This document shows positions 1-10,869 of a DNA stretch of 64,000 bases, piece after piece. This stretch comes from Batkoa obscura (Eukaryota > Entomophthoromycota > Entomophthoromycetes > Entomophthorales > Batkoaceae). Each line of letters begins with the position of its first letter. Position 1 is the first letter of the stretch. The notes beneath the pieces are model-generated. The model was not told where the DNA came from and made no database searches. It saw only the letters and a program-made list of their open reading frames with translations. The position numbers and the translations under genes are program-made. The DNA lies in the NCBI GenBank assembly GCA_030770535.1, contig JASVEC010000073.1:31780-95779 (forward strand), read 5' to 3'.

Positions 1-606
<606 letters not shown>

Positions 607-1330
607 AAAACTTTAGGAAGTCCTGCGGGGATACTTATAGTTAACTTAGGAATCAGACAGCTTGATTCTAAGCATTATTGGTTTACCGATCGAATTTTCG
701 TATTCTATTGGACAACCGATTCTAGAACATATTTTATCATATGGGGTTCGACTATAGGTTAATTTTTAGTTAAGGTTAAATTATGGGATTCTGAAGTTTG
801 ATTTATCAAGCTTTATTTGAATTGGCACTTGCTATCTAAAGGAGACAAAGAATTTTAAAATCATTTTTGGGAAGTAATAACAGTTTATTTTAATAATAAT
901 TTTCCATAATAAAAACTATATTTTTTAATTATTCTGATTAATAAATTATTAAAAAAGTAAGAAATAAAATCATTATATTATAAAAATTGAATGATATCAA
1001 GGTTGTTCATTTCAACAATTTAAATCTATTGAATCATTTTCATACTGTTTTACTATCTTGTGCAATGATATTCTAAAATTATTATTACGTCTCAAGAGTG
1101 TCTTTGTTTCATTTTTAAAAATTTTAAGCTTTAACTTTTAATTTCTAATAGAAAATAGAGGTTTGAAAGTTTTCTATATTAAACATATACAGCCTCTAAT
1201 GTTGAATGTGTCTAATCATATGTGTTTTTAAAATTTTAAAAACGGCTATTTTATGTATTTTAATATATATGGTTTTAATCATTTTCAAGCTGAAAAAGCA
1301 AAAAATAATTGTATAAAATAAAAAAATAAA

Positions 1331-1430
1331 GGGGAGTGTTTTTTTTGACTTCATTATTTTTTCCATTTTTTAAGCGCTATTTAAGCGGAGAATTTGTTAG
1401 TAAAATTTTTAAACACAAAAATACATCCTC
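1331..1430 (+). repeat. MITE copy 1 (ATATGGGGATGT family)
   Basis: Starts GGGGAGTGTTTTTTTTGACT, has the family core AAGCGCTATTTAAGCGG, and ends ATACATCCTC. The terminal repeats are slightly degraded. Plus orientation means the GACTTC/GGCTTC end comes first. Confidence 0.8.
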
Positions 1431-1694
1431 AAAGATAGATCTCAAACTAATCAATCAATTAATAAGTATAGTGAAGTCTTTCTTATCAAATTCTTTTATT
1501 CATTTTTTCAATACAGAGCTGAAATATCATTGTCTAAATATTAACAAAGAGTAATGTCCTAAATTTTTTATTAACCGAAATAAACTAAATATAAAAAGTA
1601 TCAGAAAATGATAAAATATGACTAATGTAAGAGTCAAATATCTAAACTATCAATCTGGAGTCAATTTTCATAGTTTGATATGAATGTTTACAGT

Positions 1695-1799
1695 ATATGG
1701 GGATGTTTCTCTACATTTAAGGATTTTACTAACAATTTTTCCACTCAAATAGTGTTTAAAAGGTGGAAAAAGCAATGAAGCCAAAAAAACACTCCTTAT
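1695..1799 (-). repeat. MITE copy 2
   Basis: TATATGGGGATG at the left, internal TTTTTCCACTCAAATAG then TTTAAAAGGTGGAAAAA, ending in CACTCCTTAT. Reverse orientation relative to copy 1. Confidence 0.8.
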
Positions 1800-1838
1800 A
1801 ATAATTAATTAATAATCAACATCTAAAATAATTGAACA

Positions 1839-1931
1839 GGGATGTCTTTAGTTTCATCACTTCTTCTATTTCTAATCGCTATTTGAGTGGAAAAACTGTT
1901 AATAAAATCCTTAAATAAAAAGATACATTCT
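1839..1931 (+). repeat. MITE copy 3 (degenerate)
   Basis: GGGATGTCTTTAGTTTCATC start, ATCGCTATTTGAGTGGAAAA core and GATACATTCTC end match the family; several substitutions and a shortened length suggest an older copy. Confidence 0.7.
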
Positions 1932-2055
1932 CAAATACTGTTTTTTTCGGTTTAATGCCTTGAAATAATGGAAGATAAGCATCGATTTCTAATTTGCTTA
2001 CTCATTTAAATTTAATAAAAAAGAAAAAGAACATATATATTTACTTCAAAAAAGT

Positions 2056-2127
2056 TGACCAGCAGAGGAGTCGAACCTCTAACCTCTAGATCTGGAGTCC
2101 AACGCGCTACCATTGCGCCAGCTAGCC
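2056..2127 (-). tRNA. tRNA-Trp (anticodon CCA), copy 1
   Basis: The minus strand folds as a 72 nt tRNA including the discriminator A: acceptor GGCTAGC/GCTGGTC, D stem GCGC/GCGC, anticodon loop CTCCAGA with CCA at 34-36, and T arm AGAGG-TTCGACT-CCTCT. No intron. A run of T follows on the sense strand, which fits a pol III terminator. Identical in sequence to the copy at 13472-13543. Confidence 0.93.
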
Positions 2128-2377
2128 AGGCTTCTTTTTTAGAGATTATTTTTATTATAAATTTACATGTTAAAAATACTAAAATATATTAGTTTAAAAA
2201 TGATTTAATTATCTTTAGTTGATAGGGGAGATCGTTTAATCATTATTTTTGAGTATCGAAAAGCTAAAAATAAAATTAAGTTTACAATGAAAAGATTTTC
2301 ATTAAAAGAATATTAATGTTGACATGTAGAATATTACTTTTGACTATATCGAAATACTTGATATTTAAATTGAAAAG

Positions 2378-2384
2378 TATAAAT
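2378..2384 (+). promoter_or_regulatory. TATA box of the S41 peptidase gene
   Basis: TATAAAT located 66 nt upstream of the ATG at 2450, within the spacing seen for other genes in the window. Confidence 0.55.
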
Positions 2385-2449
2385 GAAAGTAATAGTTTAT
2401 TTTCAGTGTAAAAAATTGTTTTGTTATCTTTATTACTATTGTAAAAAGC

Positions 2450-4627
2450 ATGAAGTTCGTTTTACCATTGTTGTTTGGTGTTTTGTTCAATGTAAATCCA
2501 TATCAAATTTCTACCAGTGAGTTAAAACAAATTAAAGTAAAAGGTGGACCGGATTATTGTAAAAGCTTAAGTATGAAGGAAGTATTTAGTAATATTTCTG
2601 TAGACGATGTAATTAATTGTTATAATATGTTTGAAATGAATCAAGTACGAAAACAAAAATATTTAGAGAACATTAAAAAAGTATTACCGTTGTATGTGTT
2701 CAATGATTTAGTGAGTCAAGACAGTCATCAAGCTAAAACTGGCATGAAATTTAGCTTTGAAAATGAGATCAATCAGCTTGAAGCAAAACATTTTGGTAGT
2801 GAATTTGAATTTTATAATAATTTAACTAGTCTATTTTTATTACCTAAGGATGGCCATTTAACATTTAAAGTTCATTGTTTTAGCCATTTCAATTTTTATT
2901 TCCCATTGATGTTGCATCCCATTTATACTAATAATACGATCAAAATAATAGCTCAGGTTAATCCCAAATTTAAGACCTCCTGGTTCAAACAAAGAAATAT
3001 CGATCCTGCCACTTTAAACTCTATTCAAATTGATAAAATTAATGATCAATCTGTCTTATCGTTTTTATTGACTATGGTACAAAGAAACGGGGTTATTAAA
3101 GATTCGAGTACTAGATTCAACTATTTAATGAGCCATTCTACTATTTCTAACAAAGAATTGAAATTAAATTACGGTGAATTTTCAGCACCTGCGGAAATGC
3201 CTTTACATAATCAATTAAAAATTACATACAATAATTCTAAAGATTCGATTACTTTACCCTATGTCGGTGAAGGAAATTTAAGTTTTGATTCAGCTCATGA
3301 TTATTTTGACAAATATTGTTTTAGTTCCAATTTAATATCTTCTCAGTCGGATAATAGCAATAATGATTCTAATGAAGTAGAATTGAATTATAATAGTATT
3401 ATTAATAATGAACTAAACTCAAATATGCTATATGATAATGAATTAAATGTAAACTCAATGAGTATTAAAGGTTATTTAAGGGAGAATCCACCTTTAAATT
3501 ATATAATTGTCGATTCAAATATTTACTATACGACTTTAATATTAAAACAAGACAATATAGCCGTGTTACTATTACCAACTAACGAAGTAAACTCAGTTGA
3601 TCAGCTAAATGAGTTTCAGTCCATGATTCATAAATCTTTTGTTAAACTGGCAAATTTAAAGTGTACCAAATTAATCATTGATGTATCTTATAATACTGGT
3701 GGTCCTATTTGTACATCGTTGTCTTTATTAGATTACATTAACAACCAAGAAAGTGATAATGAAGATAGCAGCAATGAGTTAAATCATAATGCTATAAATA
3801 AATCAAATTCCAATCATCATGTACAATACACTACAAGAATGAAAAATACGTTATTGGCCAATTTATTAGCAGAATCAGCTTCAGTACAAAACAAACAAAA
3901 CCACCGAGTTTGGGGTTCAAACAATTGGATAGATATAAATAACAAACAATATAATAATAACTCTTGGTTAACGCCAGGATATTTAACAGAAAGAAGTAAA
4001 AATATTAATGTCAATTTAATGGAATATGTCAACAATAATAAAGATAAAAGTTTAAATGTTAATCAATTAATAGCAAATAGTAACAGCAATTATCAAGTAC
4101 TTTCCAATTATTTTATGGATAAGTGCCCTAAAAGTGAGTTAAATAATCAAAAATTCCCATTTCAATTAGAAAATTTAATGATATTAACTAACGGTATTTG
4201 TTTATCTTCATGTTCTACGTTATTAAATGGTTTCATTCAATTTAATAACCCAAAAATAAAGATTATTTATACAGATGGTCATAATATGAATACAAATCAA
4301 GTATCTCCTCATAATATGGAAGGTGGTCAATTATATATTTATGATAAACTAATTGAAGATATTGAAAATTTACGTTTGAAATTTAATACAAATTATAAAT
4401 CAATTATCCCTGAGATTTTTCCTTTAGCAACTCAATTTACTTTTACTTTAAGAGAACAATATTTAGTCAAAAGTAACAATCCAAAGTCTTTAACTATTTA
4501 TAACTCTACTATGCCAATGGAGTATTTAAACTATGTTCCTACTGATCGTGTATATACAAATGAGATACTGCCTCAATTGCCATATAACTTAGGTTATCAC
4601 TGGATCAAAGCATCAAAATTATTTTAG
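2450..4627 (+). CDS. Secreted S41-family (tail-specific/CPAF-like) serine peptidase
   Basis: A 725-residue single-exon protein starting with a hydrophobic signal peptide (MKFVLPLLFGVLFNV). The S41 features visible are KDGHLTF with H136 as the likely catalytic His; LIIDVSYNTGGP (D411-P419), matching the conserved D-x-(S/R)-x-N-x-G-G strand of the family; and NGICLSSCS with S586/S587 as the likely nucleophile in the G-x-C-x-S-S-C setting typical of the fungal members. I did not identify the third catalytic residue. Asparagine/serine-rich inserts (around residues 300-330 and 430-460) lengthen the protein and are probably loops. Expected role: extracellular or secretory-pathway proteolysis; no substrate is suggested by the sequence. 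It lies between tRNA-Trp and the first SPRY gene, which is convergent. Stop is TAG. The family call is fairly firm, activity is not. Confidence 0.8.
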   Translation: MKFVLPLLFGVLFNVNPYQISTSELKQIKVKGGPDYCKSLSMKEVFSNISVDDVINCYNMFEMNQVRKQKYLENIKKVLPLYVFNDLVSQDSHQAKTGMKFSFENEINQLEAKHFGSEFEFYNNLTSLFLLPKDGHLTFKVHCFSHFNFYFPLMLHPIYTNNTIKIIAQVNPKFKTSWFKQRNIDPATLNSIQIDKINDQSVLSFLLTMVQRNGVIKDSSTRFNYLMSHSTISNKELKLNYGEFSAPAEMPLHNQLKITYNNSKDSITLPYVGEGNLSFDSAHDYFDKYCFSSNLISSQSDNSNNDSNEVELNYNSIINNELNSNMLYDNELNVNSMSIKGYLRENPPLNYIIVDSNIYYTTLILKQDNIAVLLLPTNEVNSVDQLNEFQSMIHKSFVKLANLKCTKLIIDVSYNTGGPICTSLSLLDYINNQESDNEDSSNELNHNAINKSNSNHHVQYTTRMKNTLLANLLAESASVQNKQNHRVWGSNNWIDINNKQYNNNSWLTPGYLTERSKNINVNLMEYVNNNKDKSLNVNQLIANSNSNYQVLSNYFMDKCPKSELNNQKFPFQLENLMILTNGICLSSCSTLLNGFIQFNNPKIKIIYTDGHNMNTNQVSPHNMEGGQLYIYDKLIEDIENLRLKFNTNYKSIIPEIFPLATQFTFTLREQYLVKSNNPKSLTIYNSTMPMEYLNYVPTDRVYTNEILPQLPYNLGYHWIKASKLF

Positions 4628-4725
4628 TTGTAATAAATAAAATGAGATTATCAAAGTATTTTTTAATTATTATTATTTTGTATAAAAATATACAATCTCA
4701 TTCAATATCTCAATAACATTGAATG

Positions 4726-4909
4726 TTATGTTGAATTGGGAACAAGATCAGCCTCTTTGGCGAGACTTATCTCGACATCGGGAACGAGGTAAAGAATAAG
4801 GTTCATTTCATTCAATAACTAACTTTAAGATGCCTGAGAATTGTTCAATCAAAATACAAAGATAAAATTTCTGATTTGTTGCATCGCGGTTAACAAAGTC
4901 ACGTTTTTA
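4726..4909 (-). pseudogene. Possible coding fossil, family not recognised
   Basis: Two abutting open stretches on the minus strand: 4808-4909, read as RDFVNRDATNQKFYLCILIE and onwards to LKLVIE, then 4726-4806, read as MNLILYLVPDVEISLAKEAD followed by LVPNST. The second uses C-ended codons (CTC, GTC, CCC, GCC) unlike surrounding DNA and is much more G+C-rich. They sit in different frames, so this would be a relic or two short exons. The same bases also contain a perfect hairpin (CGAGA-CTTA-TCTCG, 4761-4774) and a short plus-strand frame rich in Arg, so a structured RNA or a plus-strand micro-ORF is possible. I cannot name a family. Confidence 0.3.
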
Positions 4910-5183
4910 GGTTGTGGGATTTATATTTATTTTTAAAGTTGGTAGGTTAATTTGGAAATTGAAACATTTAAACTCAGATCACATTTGAGATTAACTGATT
5001 AATTATTTAAAAATTAAAATTGAAGTCAAGTTTGAACAAAATAATAGCTAATTCAAGCAAAATTTCTTCTTGTCAAAAATTTCTTTTTGACCAATGACTG
5101 TTAGATTTAGACTAAATAGTTCAAGCTTGATCTAAATAGGTGGAATTAAAGAACAGCATTTAATTTAAATACAGTTAAATTTA

Positions 5184-6057
5184 TTATACATCAAATGAAG
5201 CATGGTTATTAAACCGCAAATATTCTGGAGGCGTAATATCATACACTGAGTGTGAAGCAATACCATAATGTAAAGAGTTTGCTAATTTAAAAGCGAATGG
5301 AACTGCACCAAAATTGTATTGAATCTTACAGCTAGAATTAGCATAAATCGTAGGATACAATCTTAGTTGATTTGTAACGAACTTATGTTTTTTTAAAGGC
5401 AAACCATTATATGTAAAATAGAATAATTGTTTAAATGGATTATAAAAACATCCAATTATATCCCCCGATTCAATACGTTCAATTTCTTTTTTCCTGCTTT
5501 TTTTACCTTCTTTTAGAATCACCCCTTCGCTAATGCTTAATCCAAAACTTTCTTTTTCTTCACCTAAGTAAAAATTCGTTAATAAAGATGATAGTCAATG
5601 AAATAAATTAATTACCTGGGATACACTCTAAATTATTCTGCTTAGCCGCCAATCCAATAAATGGTTTAGCGTTTTCATCTAATTTCAAAAAAAAGATCTC
5701 AAAATAATTACAATGCGAAATGGGCAACAAAGGTAATTGAGTTTGTAAACTGCACATTGATAAAAAGATAATATTAATTCGATTTGTAACTTGAATTCTA
5801 GTATAATTTTCTGATGTTAATGAAAATTCCCAATACATCTTCCCACTCGATTCAGCATCCCCTTCTAAATTACTAGTATCTTCTTCTTTCCTTTTACGAT
5901 TATGCTCATAGTTCAATACCCGCATTTCCTCTTCCGCTATCTCCTGTCGTAATCTTTGTTGTCTCTTTGATTGGTAACATTTAATTGCTATTATGGTTAT
6001 TACAATGATTAATAGTATGGATATTACAACAATTATTATTATGATTTCAAGATTCAT
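5184..6057 (-). CDS. Single-pass membrane SPRY protein with PPxY motif, paralogue 1 (Ssh4/Ear1-like)
   Basis: Spliced minus-strand gene: exon 1 6057-5616, intron 5615-5564 (52 nt, GTAATT...TTAG), exon 2 5563-5184; 273 residues. The N-terminus is a membrane anchor (residues 4-26, almost all I/V/L) followed by a basic KCYQSKRQQRLRQ stretch, a charged linker, then a SPRY domain. The SPRY domain shows MYWEFSLT, YFEIFFLKL, PFIGLAAK, the splice point after ECIPG, ESFGL, SGDIIGCFYNP, LFYFTYNGLPL, YPTIYANSSCKIQYNFG and PFAF. The C-terminus carries PPEY. Yeast Ssh4 and Ear1 have the same order (membrane anchor, SPRY, PPxY) and recruit the ubiquitin ligase Rsp5 to endosomal and vacuolar cargo; a similar role here is inference. 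The protein is about half the length of the yeast ones. Two paralogues lie within 7 kb. Confidence 0.85.
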
Positions 6058-7111
6058 AGTGGTAAAGGGGATTGAAGTAAAGTTCCAAATTTAAAAGATA
6101 AATAAAAATATAAAAAGTAAATATGTAAGTACAAAACAAAAAGATAAGAAAAAATAGCAATGTAAATCTAGAATAGATAATTTAGTAGGAATAAAAAAGA
6201 TTTTAATATTGATTATTATTATATAATAAATTTTAATAAATTAATGAGGTAGACCAAAGGTGCAGATTCTTTAAATAGTCATAACTTCAAATTTTATTAC
6301 CTTTTTAAATTTAATTTTTGTTCCTTTGATCATATTACTCACGTTATTTTATTAATGACTCAATTTATTATTCATATTAAAATAGTGATTGCATAAATTC
6401 TATTTTCCTACTTGACTTCATTAAACATGGAATCTATTATTTTATTATCTATTGTGTATTTGAACTTTAGTTGAAATATTAACAATCTTCTTTTCAATAT
6501 GGAACAAATAACTTTTATAATTCTAACATTTTCAAATTATTTGATTGAGATTAATTTTCAATTGTAATTTTAACTCGAAAATCAGGGATATGAATTCAAC
6601 TGGAATTTTTATTCTTAATAGCTTTTTTCTACTTATTAAACTGGAATTTTATAAACCATTATTTTTATTTTTTTGTTTTTTTTTTTTTTTGCTTTATTAT
6701 TGGTCATCAGTAATGTTTATTTTGTTGTTACTCAATAAATTTGATAATATTTATATCATTGGATTGCAAGCTACTGAAGTTAATATGGGCTAGTAAACTG
6801 AATGTTCGTTTTTCCCAGACTTCATTTTTGCAAATTTTCAAGTTAAGCAAAAATTTCATTGAGAGTTTATTACAGCTTTATTTTTAAATTGATGCTTCAA
6901 TCAAATTGGAAATTTTAAGTTTTTAAACCTATCTATGTATGATATAGCTAAAAAAACATCAATAGGCGCTATTTGCTGTAAATAAATACTCTAGATAATA
7001 TTAATTCATTCAAAACGCTGCAAAAATCTTTATAGTTTATTGTTATTAAAATAAGTTTTAAATAAAAAATAAAACGTTATATCTGTACATATCAATTATA
7101 TTTCCAATAAA

Positions 7112-7217
7112 TATATAGGAATGTTTTTTTGTGTTTGGGAATTTTACTAACAATCTTTCTACTCAAATAGCGCTTAAAAAATGGAAAAACAATGAAATCA
7201 AAAAAACATCCCCATAT
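7112..7217 (-). repeat. MITE copy 4
   Basis: TATATAGGAATG at the left (degraded TIR), TTTTACTAACAATCTTTCTA, AGCGCTTAAAAAATGGAAAA, and intact ACATCCCCATAT at the right. Confidence 0.85.
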
Positions 7218-7480
7218 TTTTTCAAACCCGATTGATAGAGCTATCATTTCTCATAGGGTTTAATTATAATTTTTATAAAAAAGTAAGTTACAATGTAGTT
7301 ATTTTGTTAATAGCAAAAATTTCAAGGTTCATTTACTTTTACTTGAGTAATAAAATAGTTAGTCTTTCTTAACATTTTAATATGTAACTACTTAACTCAT
7401 AATCTTTCAATTATTTAATATAAGTTTGTTTTTTTTATGTATATATAATATATAATATAAACAAACATCAAACTTTTTTT

Positions 7481-7586
7481 ATATGGGGATGTTTTTTTTG
7501 GCTTTATTACTTCTTGATTTTTTGAGTGTTATTTGAGTGGAAAAATCATTAGTAAAATTCTTAAATACAAAAATATACCCCCATAT
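7481..7586 (+). repeat. MITE copy 5
   Basis: ATATGGGGATGT start, GGCTTTATTACTTCTTGATT, GTTATTTGAGTGGAAAAA core, and ATATACCCCCATAT end; 106 bp including flanking TA. Confidence 0.88.
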
Positions 7587-8925
7587 ACTGCTTTAACCAA
7601 GTGTTCTTAATTTAAATTGTTTAGAAAGTGGATAAAATGATTAAGAAAAAAAATAGTTTATATTAGTTAGTTTAAATAAATATCAATTAATTAAAGATAA
7701 AATCTAGAACTGATTCATTTTTAGCTTTTACTAATATATTAGAATACAAATTCTGATAGAATAAAATCAATGGAATCCAATATAATGTATTATCAGATTA
7801 ATATATTCTACATTTAGATAGTTCTAATATCTTTTTAAAAAGGTAATTTTTATTCTAAATTTGATAATTTTCAGAATTTTTATACAACTTATAAATAGAT
7901 CCGAAAGTACAATCCATAAGAACACTGTGGCGTATTTTTATTTTTGAATAGATCTCATCGTGAACTTTAAGAAATCTGGACCTATAACCTTATTTAATAA
8001 AATTCTTGTTTATAATATTTAATAGTAGATAGCATAGGTTGTATTATAATTTATAACTTACAAAAATAATAACTTGCTTTACCTTATCTTTATAAGACTT
8101 TGGTATCCTTAATTGTAAAGCTATCTAATAGCAAATTATGAATTATAATGTAGTCTATTGATTAATATTTTACTTAACTATTTTAAATATAGAAGCAAAG
8201 AAATGAGCTTTAATACAGCATTCCATTATTTGAGAGTTTTCCAGTATTACTTGAATACTCTCTCAAAAATTTATGCTACATATATACTAAATGGACAAAA
8301 AAATGAAATGGAAAATTTTATCCTTGATTCAATGGAGCTTTTAAACTTACGCGTATATAAACATAATAGATGACAATAAAAAAGCCTATGTATAAAATGA
8401 TATATATATTTTATTTCTATTTAACAATGAGCCACTTTCAGCCAATTTGATTCAACTATCATAAAAGTCAAATAATAAAACAATTAAACTCCTTTTACAT
8501 AAAATAGAATTACTTTTATGAAATTATATAACAAATTAGCGTTTCATGATTAATTTAATATACCAATGTTTTAATTATCTTAGATCTAGTTTTTAAAATA
8601 AATTTTAGATTTTTGTTATATTATAGTGAAGTAGCTAATTAAGCAATATTCACTGTTCTAAAAATAAAGACCAATTATTCTTTAAGTTGCATTCTCAAGC
8701 CAATAAATTTCGTCATATATGGACAATAAAAGCGGATCTCACAATCAACAAATTTAATTGGTTTAATAACTCAACAATGATATAATGTTCAGTTTAATAC
8801 TCAAGAAACAATTATTTTTTAATTATTATTACTAAGAAAAATCAGGCTGGATTTCAACTAATAATAAACTCATACCTAATACTATACAGAATTGAATTCA
8901 ATTAAACTTTAATCTTAAAATAAAA

Positions 8926-9510
8926 ATGCATCATAGCCATACTAAAACGGTATTTACCGATTTACAATTAGAAAAATTACAAGCAGTTTTTGACCAAGAT
9001 TCCACGCCGGGTACCAGTGTTAAAAGATACCTTGCCCAAGACTTGGGTCTAAAAGCAAAAGCAGTTCAAGTTTGGTTTAATAATAGGGCTTGTCGTGGTA
9101 AAAAGAGAGGCGAAAGGTTAATATCCAGAAACGTATCTTGTATTTCTCAACTTAAATACTCCCCAGTAAGATTAGGAAAAAATAAAAAATACGAAAAGGA
9201 AATGTTGGATACCCGTTCATCTTCTTCTAATACGCCCAATGGGATTACTTTCAAAAATGATAACTATTATGAAGGCAAGTTTAAAGCTCAAAACCCGGAT
9301 TTTAATATTACTTTACAAAAAGAAACTGTTCCTTATGAAGTTAATCGCATGGATACATTGGAATATCATAATTTAAAACAACAGGCATTAGCTAATATCT
9401 TTGGTACCTATAATGATCAACCTCAATTACTTAGAAGCTTTCAAGCTACTCCGGATCAAGACTTTCATAACTTTAATTTTTTTAAACAACTTTTTCCTAC
9501 TAAGTCTTAG
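8926..9510 (+). CDS. Divergent homeobox transcription factor
   Basis: A 194-residue intronless protein. The homeodomain spans roughly residues 3-62, with helix 1 TDLQLEKLQAVFDQD, helix 2 VKRYLAQDLGL and recognition helix AKAVQVWFNNRACRGKKR. The invariant W48, F49, N51 and R52 (homeodomain numbering) are present as W50, F51, N53 and R54 of the protein. Position 50, the specificity residue usually Q or K, is N, and the usually conserved R53 is A, so DNA recognition may be atypical. The rest is low complexity with no further domain. It lies between SPRY paralogues 1 and 2, transcribed away from 1 and toward 2. A nuclear DNA-binding role follows from the family; targets are unknown. Confidence 0.85.
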   Translation: MHHSHTKTVFTDLQLEKLQAVFDQDSTPGTSVKRYLAQDLGLKAKAVQVWFNNRACRGKKRGERLISRNVSCISQLKYSPVRLGKNKKYEKEMLDTRSSSSNTPNGITFKNDNYYEGKFKAQNPDFNITLQKETVPYEVNRMDTLEYHNLKQQALANIFGTYNDQPQLLRSFQATPDQDFHNFNFFKQLFPTKS

Positions 9511-9986
9511 TTTTTTAGTAGCGAGTTTTTTATATAATTATTATTTATCTTTATCGTTTATTGAAATAAACTTTATATCGATTTGTAAACTGAATTTTTT
9601 ATTATAGATTATATTATTCTTCGTTATGATCCAATACTTGTAAATTTAATTACAGTTATAAAGTTAATAAAACCCAACTTATTTTAAATCCCTTATGATT
9701 ATTAAAAATTTATCAGAGATAATTAACTATTAATTATTTAATTTGGCAATAAAGGGGATTTTGACTATAACGCTTTAGGTAAGAAATCGAGAAAAAGATA
9801 AGTTCCAAACATAAATATGTAAAATTCTAATACAAATAGTTACACACAAACCTCTGTTTTAATTTTTATCTATTTAGCCTAACTCAAGGATACTATAAAA
9901 AAATAAAGTTAATAACTTGTATCACGAATACCAAAATAACAACAAATCTTTATTAAAATTATTAAAATTAAGCAAATAAATCTTAT
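9511..9986. other. Convergent intergenic region, nothing recognised
   Basis: A+T-rich sequence between the 3' ends of the homeobox gene and SPRY paralogue 2; expected to hold the 3' UTRs of both. No repeat or RNA gene seen. Confidence 0.5.
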
Positions 9987-10869
9987 TTACAAGGGATATT
10001 GTGGTGCCGATGTATTAGGATTATTAAAGGTATTGATTGGAGGAGCAATATCATTTTCATAAGCAGGTGGTAACTCAGAAAGTGTTGAAGTCGATACTAA
10101 GCCATAACGAAATAAGTTGGCTTTAGAGAATAAAAACTCAGTATGCCCAAAATTAAACTGAATATGAGCTTGACCACTAGAATATAATGATGGAAATACT
10201 GGGATTGAATTTCTTACCATTGGTATTGGGTCCAATAATTCACCATTATGCGTGAAACATATATTAGTTGGTGATGAATTAGTTATTAAACACCCTACTA
10301 CATCTCCACTACCAAACTTCCTACCATTAATCCAATATATAGATTTTCCGCTTAATAATATACTGCCCTCCTTTGAGTTAATTGATACACTATCATCACC
10401 AACACCTAAAATACTACTTTAGTCAGTAAAACATAATAATAATATATTTATTACCTGGAATAACGGTTTCATTTTGGTTCTTTGGAGCTAGTCCAACAAA
10501 AAGTTCCTGTCCATCCAATATATCCAAAATCTTGATTTCAAAATAACTTTTATCTTGATTTCTGGGAATTGGATAACTAGCTTGAATACCACAAGGTTGT
10601 ACAAAAAATAATTGAAATTCATCTCTCGTAGTCACTTTATCAACACAACTTAAAGTAATTGGAAAAGTCCAATCCAAATTGTCTACATTCTGTCGATTAT
10701 TAAACATTTGCGGACGGGGAATTCCTAGTTCTTCATTTCTTTGATCTTGTCTTTGTAGTCTACGCCTTCTGCGAACATCAGCAATTAGTCCAAGTAAACA
10801 TACTACACTAAAAAAAATAGCAGCAGCTATACCCACTTTATAGAGTAAACCGTCAAGTATTAGCATCAA
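9987..10869 (-). CDS. Single-pass membrane SPRY protein with PPxY motif, paralogue 2 (Ssh4/Ear1-like)
   Basis: Spliced minus-strand gene: exon 1 10869-10455, intron 10454-10406 (49 nt, GTAATA...TTTAG), exon 2 10405-9987; 277 residues. A membrane segment at about residues 10-30 is followed by DVRRRRRLQRQDQRNEE, a short linker and the SPRY domain: WTFPITLS, FFVQPCGIQASYPI, YFEIKILDI, LFVGLAPK, splice after TVIPG, SGDVVGCLIT, ICFTHNGELL, FPSLYSSGQAHIQFNFG and EFLF. The C-terminus includes LPPAYEND, giving a PPxY motif (PPAY), in a proline-rich tail. The intron interrupts the same Gly codon in the same phase as in paralogues 1 and 3, proving common descent. The Arg cluster after the membrane segment suggests a cytosolic C-terminal side. 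Function as a ubiquitin-ligase adaptor is inferred from yeast Ssh4/Ear1. Confidence 0.86.

Larger units (their letters stand above)
607..2055. other. Intergenic region with three MITE copies
   Basis: A+T-rich spacer between the PABP and tRNA-Trp genes. Its only recognisable contents are the three short inverted-repeat elements listed separately (1331-1930). I see no credible coding region; the open frame starting at 1336 lies in the first of these elements. Confidence 0.6.
6058..8925. other. Intergenic region with two MITE copies
   Basis: A+T-rich spacer between SPRY paralogue 1 and the first homeobox gene, which diverge from it. It contains MITE copies 4 and 5. Around 8231-8272 a short inverted repeat (TTTGAGAGT / ACTCTCTCAAA, loop about 20 nt) could form a hairpin. 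The open frame 8158-8373 has no recognisable domain and no supporting promoter, so I do not call it a gene. Confidence 0.5.

Noticed and set aside
8158-8373. 71-residue open frame upstream of the divergent homeobox gene
   Set aside because: No recognisable domain, no TATA box, composition expected from A+T-rich noncoding DNA.
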